From: JAWAFC01 sp038890815 | GTDB lineage: Archaea; Micrarchaeota; Micrarchaeia; Burarchaeales; JACRGF01 | Assembly (NCBI GenBank): GCA_038890815.1 | Contig: JAWAFC010000004.1 | Location: 1 to 64,000 of the forward strand | Length of the DNA stretch: 64,000 bases | Reading direction: 5' to 3' | Shown here: positions 59,044-64,000 of the stretch, one piece after another | How the letters are laid out: every line of letters begins with the position of its first letter | How positions within the stretch are numbered: position 1 is the first letter of the stretch | Translations under genes and position numbers: made by a program | The notes under the pieces: generated by a model | Seen by the model: only the letters and a program-made list of their open reading frames with translations | Databases searched by the model: none | Told to the model about the DNA's origin: nothing

Positions 59044-60411
59044 ATGGCCAAGCTTGAGGAAATTCCCACTCTCAGGGAGTGGGAGAGGATTGGCTCCCAC
59101 TCACACATCAAAGGGCTCGGCATAAAGGATGGCAAGGTTGAGAGGATTGGCGGAGGGCTGGTAGGTCAGATCGCCGCGCGGCAGGCCGCGGCCGTTGTTG
59201 TCGATTTGGTCAAAAAGGGAAAATTCGCGGGCAGGGCCATTCTCATGGCCGGGCCGATGGGCACGGGCAAAACCGCCATCGCGCTGGCCATCGCGAAAGA
59301 GCTCGGCCGCGATGTGCCATTCGTGCAAATTTTTGGCTCGGAAATCTATTCATCCGAAATAAAGAAGACCGAGTTTCTCATGCGCGCGCTCAGGCGCGCC
59401 ACAGGTGTGCGCATTCACGAGATGCGCACGATTTACGAGGGGGAAGTCACCCACCTCGACTTCGACATGGTACCCCACCCTTACAACCCCTACCAGAAAG
59501 TTCCCCGCAGCGCGACCATCAAGCTGCGCACGAAGGGCGAGGAAAAGCAGTTCAAGGTTGATTCAACCTTTGCCCAGGCGCTCATCCAGAACAACATAAC
59601 GGTCCACGATGTAGTTCAGATCGATGCCGAGACGGGCCGCATAGCCTGTCTCGGCAAGAGCGCCGATTGGAAGCCCGATGAAAGCGAGAGGGTGGATCTC
59701 ACCACTCAGCAGCTTGTTGAGGTGCCCAAGGGAAAGGTGCAGAAGGAAAAGGAATTCGTATACATGCTGACCCTGCACGACCTCGACATGGCGAGGGCAC
59801 GGCGTGGAGGAGGTTTTGTCTCACTTTTCTTCGGCGGGGGCAGGGAGGAGGAGCTGACCGAGGAGGATCGCGCGGCGGTCGATGAGGAAGTCAAAAGCAT
59901 GGTGCAGTCGGGCACGGCCGAGATAATCCCCGGCGTGCTGTTCATCGACGAGACGCACATGCTCGACATAGAAGCCTTCTCCTTCCTCAACAGGGCCATC
60001 GAATCCGAGCTCGCGCCGATCATCATCTTCGCCACCAACCGCGGCATCGCGACAATCCGTGGCACCGACCAGAAGTCACCGCACGGCATCCCCATGGACC
60101 TGCTGGACCGCATGCTGATAATCAACACCTACCCCTACGAGAAGGATGAGGTGGCCGAGATCATCCGTCTCCGTTGCAAGGAAGAAAAGGCCGTGCTGTC
60201 GGACAGAGCGCTGCAGCACCTCGTGGAGACGGGCTATAAAAGGAGCCCGCGCTACGCCACCCAGCTCCTCGCGCCGGCCGCTGCCATCGCCGCAGCCAGG
60301 AATGCCACCGAGATAGATATCGATGACATAAAGCTGGCCGAGCAGCTTTTTGTCGACATTGACAAGAGCGTCGAGCACGTGAAAAAGTTCGAGAAAGAGT
60401 TCGTGAGCTAG
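59044..60411 (+). CDS. TIP49/RuvB-like AAA+ ATPase
   Basis: 455 residues, full length for the Rvb1/Rvb2 (pontin/reptin) family. Walker A is LMAGPMGTGKTAIALA, Walker B GVLFIDETHMLDIEAF, sensor 1 IIFATNRGIATIRGT and sensor 2 GYKRSPRYATQLL. The family's extra OB-like insertion lies between (about residues 115-265). In eukaryotes it acts in chromatin remodelling and box C/D snoRNP assembly; the archaeal role is little known. nop5 is also in this window. GGGTGGTGGGC before ATG 59044 is the ribosome site. Confidence 0.94.
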   Translation: MAKLEEIPTLREWERIGSHSHIKGLGIKDGKVERIGGGLVGQIAARQAAAVVVDLVKKGKFAGRAILMAGPMGTGKTAIALAIAKELGRDVPFVQIFGSEIYSSEIKKTEFLMRALRRATGVRIHEMRTIYEGEVTHLDFDMVPHPYNPYQKVPRSATIKLRTKGEEKQFKVDSTFAQALIQNNITVHDVVQIDAETGRIACLGKSADWKPDESERVDLTTQQLVEVPKGKVQKEKEFVYMLTLHDLDMARARRGGGFVSLFFGGGREEELTEEDRAAVDEEVKSMVQSGTAEIIPGVLFIDETHMLDIEAFSFLNRAIESELAPIIIFATNRGIATIRGTDQKSPHGIPMDLLDRMLIINTYPYEKDEVAEIIRLRCKEEKAVLSDRALQHLVETGYKRSPRYATQLLAPAAAIAAARNATEIDIDDIKLAEQLFVDIDKSVEHVKKFEKEFVS

Positions 60412-60452
60412 CAGGCTATCCATTTAAATACCCCACACAAGAAAAATTAAGC

Positions 60453-60965
60453 GTGGCGAATGACATCGCGCAGAAGGAACTCAACACCGTGCTGGCGGTG
60501 TGCCCGCCCGATGCCGAGCTAGAAAGTCTTATCAGAGAACTCAACGAGCTGAGGAAAAAGGGATACCAGCTCGTGTGTGGCGTGAGAGGGGCTGCCGAGA
60601 TATACACTGACCCGCACGAAATGGGCACGATGGATCTGCGGAGAAAAATCGACGAATACGAGGCTGAATTGAAAAAACTTGGCTTAAGAGGATTGTTCAG
60701 CAAAAAAGGAGGCGAGCTGAGCAAGCTCATACTTGAGTACAAACAAATACTTGGGGAGAAAGAGCGGGAACTCAAAGAAATCAACGAAAAGATTGAAGAA
60801 AAGAAGAAGGAGATCGCCGCACGCATCGAAAAACGATATCCCCACGTGTTCGACAAGCTCAGCGAACTCAAGAAGAATCCCCTTGCAGACATGATTCTTG
60901 AAGGGAGGAAGCGGCTCGCTGAAGAGAAGGAAAGAAAAAAAAGAGGCAAGGCATTTGCCTACTAG
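60453..60965 (+). CDS. Coiled-coil protein
   Basis: 170 residues. A short N-terminal region with CPPDAELESLIRELNELRKK and VCGVRGAAEIYTDP is followed by charged coiled coil from about residue 60 (DLRRKIDEYEAELKKL, KERELKEINEKIEEKKKEIA) with a basic end. No family recognised. GTG 60453 lies about 27 nt after an atttaaata box (60421-60430), a leaderless start. Confidence 0.7.
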   Translation: MANDIAQKELNTVLAVCPPDAELESLIRELNELRKKGYQLVCGVRGAAEIYTDPHEMGTMDLRRKIDEYEAELKKLGLRGLFSKKGGELSKLILEYKQILGEKERELKEINEKIEEKKKEIAARIEKRYPHVFDKLSELKKNPLADMILEGRKRLAEEKERKKRGKAFAY

Positions 60966-60974
60966 GATGTTTTG

Positions 60975-61220
60975 ATGCAGGACACTGTTAATAAAACCAG
61001 AGGATTATGCGAGAAAGTCCACAAGGGTCTTTTCGCCGCCGCGGCATTTCTCACCGTAAGCTGGCCCGGCGAGCTGGATGAAAATGCAGCGAAGTTCTTC
61101 GGCGCCGCCGCGCTCGCGAGCGCCGCAATCAAAACCGTCTCCTTCCTGCGTGCGCGCGCGGCAGAGAAGCGCATCCGGAGAGAGCTTTCGGAGCGCGTGC
61201 TCTGCGACAAAATCCGATAG
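60975..61220 (+). CDS. Small hypothetical protein, possible membrane-associated
   Basis: 81 residues with one moderately hydrophobic stretch (KGLFAAAAFLTVSWPG) and a second Ala-rich helix (FGAAALASAAIKTVSFL), then a basic helical tail (RARAAEKRIRRELSER). Starts 9 nt after the coiled-coil gene. No family recognised. Confidence 0.5.
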   Translation: MQDTVNKTRGLCEKVHKGLFAAAAFLTVSWPGELDENAAKFFGAAALASAAIKTVSFLRARAAEKRIRRELSERVLCDKIR

Positions 61221-61246
61221 CCGCCGGTCGTGTCGGATTGACAATT

Positions 61247-61255
61247 ATTTTTAAC
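61247..61255 (+). promoter_or_regulatory. TATA box of tRNA-Gly(GCC)
   Basis: atttttaac is centred about 28 nt before the mature 5' end of the tRNA (61279), so the transcript would begin at or within about 2 nt of G1. Confidence 0.5.
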
Positions 61256-61278
61256 TTGTTTTTCCAAAGCACCTATGT

Positions 61279-61378
61279 GCGGCTGTAGTCTAGCCTGGTA
61301 GGACTCGACCTTGCCATAACTCGCCGATGGCGAGGATGCGAAGAGGTCGTAGCCCGGGTTCAAATCCCGGCGGCCGCA
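61279..61378 (+). tRNA. tRNA-Gly(GCC) with 27-nt intron
   Basis: Exons 61279-61316 and 61344-61378. Acceptor GCGGCTG/CGGCCGC (one G-U), D-arm GTCT/GGAC, anticodon stem CGACC/GGTCG, loop TTGCCAA with GCC, T-arm CCGGG TTCAAAT CCCGG, discriminator A, no encoded CCA. The intron at 37/38 (61317-61343) forms a BHB with central helix TTGC/GCGA and bulges CAT and AGA. Confidence 0.95.
61317..61343 (+). other. Anticodon-loop intron of tRNA-Gly(GCC)
   Basis: 27 nt, self-pairing CTCGCC with GGCGAG around a GAT loop, placed at 37/38 and bounded by 3-nt bulges of the splicing motif. Confidence 0.85.
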
Positions 61379-61444
61379 TTGCTGAACGCTGGCTTCAGCT
61401 CGGGCACTCCTATTTACCCGAAAGCTCAACCGCACCGGTGAAAA

Positions 61445-61568
61445 TCCCGGCCGCCGCATAAGGGCAATTGGCTCGCCTTCAGGCCATCTTCAATCCAGCT
61501 TTGAGGGCTGCGGCGGTAGTCTAGCCTGGTAGGACTTTGGCCTTCCAAGCCAACAACCCGGGTTCAAA
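61445..61568 (+). tRNA. tRNA-Gly(UCC), circularly permuted gene
   Basis: The 3' piece TCCCGGCCGCCGCA (61445-61458) lies upstream of the 5' piece (61510-61568). The 5' piece runs from acceptor GCGGCGG through D-arm GTCT/GGAC, anticodon stem TTGGC/GCCAA, loop CTTCCAA (anticodon TCC) to CCGGGTTCAAA. Joined 5' piece then 3' piece, they give a complete 73-nt tRNA-Gly: T-stem CCGGG/CCCGG and acceptor GCGGCGG/CCGCCGC pair perfectly. The outer flanks form a canonical BHB: after the T-stem, central helix TTCA/TGAA, bulges AAC and AAT cut after the second base, then outer helix TCGGTGC/GCACCGG. The missing 3' end is not found downstream of 61568, and the upstream piece fits no other tRNA here. Confidence 0.95.
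61459..61509 (+). other. Intervening segment of the permuted tRNA-Gly(UCC)
   Basis: 51 nt joining the mature 3' end to the mature 5' end. After splicing it would be removed by 3'- and 5'-end tRNA processing of the circular intermediate. No TATA-like box is seen in it, so the 5' piece seems to have no promoter of its own. Confidence 0.8.
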
Positions 61569-61579
61569 CTCGGTGCGGG

Positions 61580-62728
61580 TTAGAGCGCGAGAAAGAAGCC
61601 AGCTGAGAAAGCATCGCCCAGGCCCACGGTACTCCTTATGTGCCGGATGCGAGGGGCGGGCAGAAGGACGAGCGAAAAATCTCCTTTTAGCGAGCTAACT
61701 TTTGCCGCGATTTCTTTTGGGAGTTTTGCGCGCGGAGGCCTGAAACGGCGCAGCTCCGGCAAGGATGGGAATGTGCCTTTCTGTGCACGGTAGGCCGCAA
61801 GGCGTGAGGCAAAGCGGAGAGCGCGTTTGAGCGAATCCTCGGGAACTCGGCGTGAGAGCGCCAGGTGAAATTCGGCCGTATGCAGGATAACTGTGGGGCA
61901 TAGGCCGAGGAGGCGCGGGAGTGCGGCAACGCCCTCCTCCGGAAAGGCCAGTGCTCTGCGCGCGGATTCGAGCTCGAGCTCGTTCAGCCCCAGCGAAGTG
62001 CAGAGAGGCGCGATGGCCTTCAACGCCTGTCTCAGTATGCCTTCGCTCTGGAAGCTCCCGAGCTCGAGATGCAGCTCCAGCTCGGGGTTTAGGCTTCTCC
62101 ACTTGCGGATGAGGCCGGAGAGCGTGGCAACCCTGTGCGCGCAGGCGGGGGAGAGAAGGTGAAATCCCCCGAGCGCGATTTTGCCTATGCGCGGAAGCTC
62201 GCGCTCGAGCGCGCGCTCGAACTCTCCATCCAAACGCATCTCGGAATTTTCTGGATCGAACGTGGCGATGAATCGGTTGGAGCGAGGAATCTTTTTCCCA
62301 AACACGGTGTCTCCCTCGCTGAACTCAAAGACGAAGTGCGTTCTCGCCTCCGCCTCACGGAAGAAGCTCCGGCTCGGGACAAAGCCCTCGGAAGTGGCGA
62401 GCAGCACATTTTTGTGAAGGAGACGCGCGAGCTCGGTGCTCTTTGTGTTTGCGTGCAGAAAGCACTTGACGCCGAGGTGGGCGGCAGCCTGGGCCATATT
62501 GCCAGCCTGCCCGCCTACTCGCTTTTCCGCGATAACAAAATTCCGCAGGATGAAGTCTGTGGTTGTGCGGTCGATGACGACCTCGCGAGCCCTGCCCTGT
62601 AGCATGCTGTCAATGAGGGGTGAAAGCGCAGGGGGAAGGTTGCTCACATCGCTGCCACGTACGTGGATGATCGCATCGATGTTTGTATTAAACGCGAACG
62701 CAGCGCGCGATGGCAGCGCGAGTTTCAT
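61580..62728 (-). CDS. ADP-dependent sugar kinase family protein (glucokinase/phosphofructokinase)
   Basis: 382 residues of the ribokinase-like ADP-dependent family. AFNTNIDAIIHV at the N-terminus, the substrate-lid EKRVGGQAGNMAQAAAHLG, LELGSFQSEG, LGLNELELESA, and the catalytic GTVGLGDAFSAGFF-like end (STVGLGDAFSAGF) with its Asp. It phosphorylates glucose or fructose 6-phosphate with ADP; which one is unclear, and at 382 residues it is shorter than classic glucokinases of about 450. ATG 62728 is about 27 nt from a ttaaaata box. Its stop lies 12 nt from the permuted tRNA. Confidence 0.85.
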   Translation of the reverse strand: MKLALPSRAAFAFNTNIDAIIHVRGSDVSNLPPALSPLIDSMLQGRAREVVIDRTTTDFILRNFVIAEKRVGGQAGNMAQAAAHLGVKCFLHANTKSTELARLLHKNVLLATSEGFVPSRSFFREAEARTHFVFEFSEGDTVFGKKIPRSNRFIATFDPENSEMRLDGEFERALERELPRIGKIALGGFHLLSPACAHRVATLSGLIRKWRSLNPELELHLELGSFQSEGILRQALKAIAPLCTSLGLNELELESARRALAFPEEGVAALPRLLGLCPTVILHTAEFHLALSRRVPEDSLKRALRFASRLAAYRAQKGTFPSLPELRRFRPPRAKLPKEIAAKVSSLKGDFSLVLLPAPRIRHIRSTVGLGDAFSAGFFLAL

Positions 62729-62732
62729 GAAA

Positions 62733-62742
62733 CAATTAAAAA
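62733..62742 (+). promoter_or_regulatory. TATA box of tRNA-Gly(CCC)
   Basis: caattaaaaa is centred about 28 nt before G1 (62766). A second box, ttaaaata (62751-62758), points the other way toward the sugar kinase, so the two promoters interlock. Confidence 0.45.
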
Positions 62743-62765
62743 CTGCGACATTAAAATAGTACCGA

Positions 62766-62882
62766 GCGGCCGTCATCTAGCCTGGTAGGATCTGAGCTTC
62801 CCATGACCTTTTTTCCGAAGTTAAGCGGAAAAGAAAGGGACGGAGACAGCTCATTGCCCGGGTTCAAATCCCGGCGGCCGCA
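62766..62882 (+). tRNA. tRNA-Gly(CCC) with 44-nt intron
   Basis: Exons 62766-62803 and 62848-62882. Acceptor GCGGCCG/CGGCCGC, D-arm ATCT/GGAT, anticodon stem TGAGC/GCTCA, loop TTCCCAA with CCC, T-arm CCGGG TTCAAAT CCCGG, discriminator A, no encoded CCA. The intron at 37/38 forms a BHB: central helix TTCC/GGAG, bulges CAT and ACA, outer helix with GACCTTTT opposite AAAGGGAC. Confidence 0.95.
62804..62847 (+). other. Anticodon-loop intron of tRNA-Gly(CCC)
   Basis: 44 nt with a purine-rich 3' half complementary to a pyrimidine-rich 5' half (CCTTTTTTCC... and GGAAAAGAAAGG), forming the stem of the splicing substrate. Confidence 0.85.
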
Positions 62883-62894
62883 ACCATCCCGAAC

Positions 62895-62918
62895 CCAGGG
62901 GGAGGTGTTCCTCCCCCT
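62895..62918. repeat. G/C hairpin
   Basis: AGGGGGAGG, a short loop TGTT and CCTCCCCCT form a perfect 9-bp hairpin just after tRNA-Gly(CCC). It resembles the hairpin core of the 44-bp repeat and could also end transcription. Confidence 0.6.
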
Positions 62919-62950
62919 ATCAGAACCAACCGACGGCTTCCTCGCTCGCA

Positions 62951-62990
62951 ATAGGAACCTACGGTTCCTAATAGGAACCTACGGTTCCTA
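62951..62990. repeat. Tandem 20-bp palindrome, two copies
   Basis: Two exact, adjacent 20-bp units (62951-62970 and 62971-62990). Each contains TAGGAACC, a TAC spacer and GGTTCCTA, an 8-bp inverted repeat. An outer inverted pair, AACCAAC near 62927 and GTTGGTT near 63034, flanks the block. Confidence 0.9.
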
Positions 62991-63091
62991 TTACCTCCCT
63001 TTTTATTTGCGCGGGGCTCGCTCCTCGTCATATCGTTGGTTCCAATACCTCCAGCAACCATTTTCCATCAATGCCTTAATCCCAAAGAGGG

Positions 63092-63178
63092 GGGAAGGTC
63101 AAGGACGAAGGGGGGACACTTCCCCCCTTTGTCTAGGGAAGGTCAAGGACGAAGGGGGGACACTTCCCCCCTTTGTCT
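63092..63178. repeat. Tandem 44-bp hairpin repeat, two copies (in 3' end of a gene)
   Basis: Two tandem copies (63092-63135 and 63136-63178): GGGAAGGTCAAGGACGAAGG at the start, then the G6/C6 hairpin and TTTGTCT. They are the inverted equivalent of the pair inside the tRNA-Trp intron at 28437-28524. Nearly all of this repeat is translated as the C-terminal tail of the minus-strand transglutaminase-like gene. Confidence 0.9.
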
Positions 63179-64000
63179 CCCACAGCGCGAGGATTACTGC
63201 CACAATCGTCACCACAAGTATTACCATCAGAAACAGTTTGAATGTCATCGGGATGTTTTCGCTGGTTCCGAGACCATAGACTTCGGGTTGGGATGATGCC
63301 CTCTGTGCATATATCACTCTATGGAAGGAAGAGTTCGTGCTCGTGCCGTGTGTCTTTACTGTAACAGGAAAGGTGTAGAAGTTGTTGAGCTCAAGCTCGG
63401 GAAGCCACAGGTTCCAGACAATCTCTTTGCTTTCGAGCGGCTTGAGATAGGCCAACTTGCCTTTTCCCTCCGCCGAAACCCCGCGCGGCGGAATGAGCAT
63501 GAGCGGAGCGAACACAAAGCCATTCTGTAAATTAGTTACCCTCACCCGCACGAGCTGACTACGCCCGTCGCCCTCCGGCAGGGTGAGCGAGAGCGAAACC
63601 CTCGGGCTAAATGGCCGCACTTCCCGGATCGTTATGGAGTAGTTCTTGTTCAACCCGAGTTGTACGCCGATCTCCCCCCTCGCCTGCAGTGTATCCTTCA
63701 CATAGCTCTGATCAAGCGCTTCGGCGAGCCTGATGTGTGCGGCGTCGAGCACGAGAAGCTCGTTGAAAGTCGGGTCAGCTGGAATCCATCCGTATTCTGG
63801 CACCCACACCTCGGCCCACCCATGAATCCCCCATTCTTCCCCAGTGTTTATGTAGCCCGAGACGAACCTCGCGGGAAGGCCGAGCGCGCGCGCGAGCGCG
63901 ATAAACAGGTGCGCGAACTCATCGCACGTTCCCCGCCTGTGGGTGAAGACCCATTCGGACGAGTAATTGAGCTCACCGAGCTCCCTGTCGTACCCCACGT
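63099..64000 (-). CDS. Transglutaminase-like domain membrane protein (5' end outside window)
   Basis: At least 299 residues; the start lies beyond the window. The transglutaminase-like/cysteine protease core is visible: RRGTCDEFAHLFIALARALGLPARFVSGY with the nucleophile Cys, HGWAEVWVPEYGWIPADPT with His and Asp. A beta-rich region follows, then a membrane helix (LFLMVILVVTIVAVILALW). The last 26 or so residues (TKGGSVPPSSLTFPRQRGEV and on) are encoded by the tandem 44-bp repeat and look acquired. Such archaeal proteins are thought to act on surface peptides; the activity is unknown. Confidence 0.85.
   Translation of the reverse strand, partial: VGYDRELGELNYSSEWVFTHRRGTCDEFAHLFIALARALGLPARFVSGYINTGEEWGIHGWAEVWVPEYGWIPADPTFNELLVLDAAHIRLAEALDQSYVKDTLQARGEIGVQLGLNKNYSITIREVRPFSPRVSLSLTLPEGDGRSQLVRVRVTNLQNGFVFAPLMLIPPRGVSAEGKGKLAYLKPLESKEIVWNLWLPELELNNFYTFPVTVKTHGTSTNSSFHRVIYAQRASSQPEVYGLGTSENIPMTFKLFLMVILVVTIVAVILALWETKGGSVPPSSLTFPRQRGEVSPLRP

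Noticed and set aside
61510..61580. tRNA-Gly(UCC) as a truncated pseudogene
   Set aside because: The exact missing 3' end with matching acceptor pairing and a canonical BHB lies just upstream, so a permuted gene explains it better.
62951..62990. CRISPR-like repeats
   Set aside because: Two exact tandem palindromes with no spacer between them.

Overview
The window is archaeal chromosome, gene-dense and moderately GC-rich. The evidence is its gene set: topoisomerase VI A and B, TFE, Nop5, deoxyhypusine synthase, RtcB with archease, type II dehydroquinate synthase, cupin phosphoglucose isomerase, an ADP-dependent sugar kinase family member, archaeal GlyRS and ATP-dependent DNA ligase. tRNA genes carry bulge-helix-bulge (BHB) introns. 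Many genes start 25-28 nt after a TATA-like box with no Shine-Dalgarno (SD) site, as in leaderless archaeal transcription. Mostly single-copy, tightly packed genes, many unassigned surface proteins and unusual tRNA genes suggest a small-genome DPANN-type lineage (Diapherotrites or Micrarchaeota-like). That placement is inference; no rRNA is present.

Layout. 1-3.8 kb: two diverged copies of a long charged coiled-coil gene around a secreted orphan, then DUF131. 3.9-7.7 kb (minus): EVE-domain protein, tpiA, phosphoesterase, nop5, Tat-exported protein. 7.7-11.9 kb: glyS, the two enzymes of the archaeal dehydroquinate route, cupin PGI. 11.9-18.5 kb: pyrimidine synthesis (pyrC-pyrK-pyrD-pyrE, and pyrF beside a PrsW protease). 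18.5-24.9 kb: rtcB-archease and KH-top6B-top6A, then DUF362. 24.9-28.4 kb: argB and argC type genes and membrane proteins. 28.4-28.8 kb: a tRNA-Trp gene in three exons. 29-37 kb: DHH phosphoesterase, MetF-like protein, UPF0282, dCTP deaminase family, OB-fold protein, deoxyhypusine synthase, DNA ligase. 37-45 kb: lipoproteins, small regulators, an Amt-Lrp pair, CorA-like and MFS transporters. 44.7-52 kb: second MetF, fumarase/aspartase family, ThyX-like double-domain protein, MscS, YkgJ, Ogg. 52-57.6 kb: a surface cluster of two paralogous cysteine-rich coiled-coil proteins and a third cysteine-rich protein, with a GT2 glycosyltransferase and a half-size EamA transporter. 57.7-64 kb: HAD, tfe, TIP49-like AAA+, three tRNA-Gly genes, ADP-sugar kinase, and a transglutaminase-like protein cut by the window end.

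Main discovery. The tRNA-Gly(UCC) gene is circularly permuted. Its 3' piece (61445-61458) lies 51 nt upstream of its 5' piece (61510-61568), and the flanks form a textbook BHB across the T-loop. The tRNA-Trp gene has a second intron at the same T-loop site (59/60). That intron holds a tandem 44-bp G/C hairpin repeat that recurs at 63.1 kb, where it encodes the tail of a membrane protein. RtcB and archease, the ligase system for spliced tRNA exons, are encoded at 18.5-20.4 kb. A second window-wide pattern is that divergent genes about 50 bp apart share one near-palindromic TATA box placed midway, and tRNA 5' ends sit at the same spacing from their boxes.
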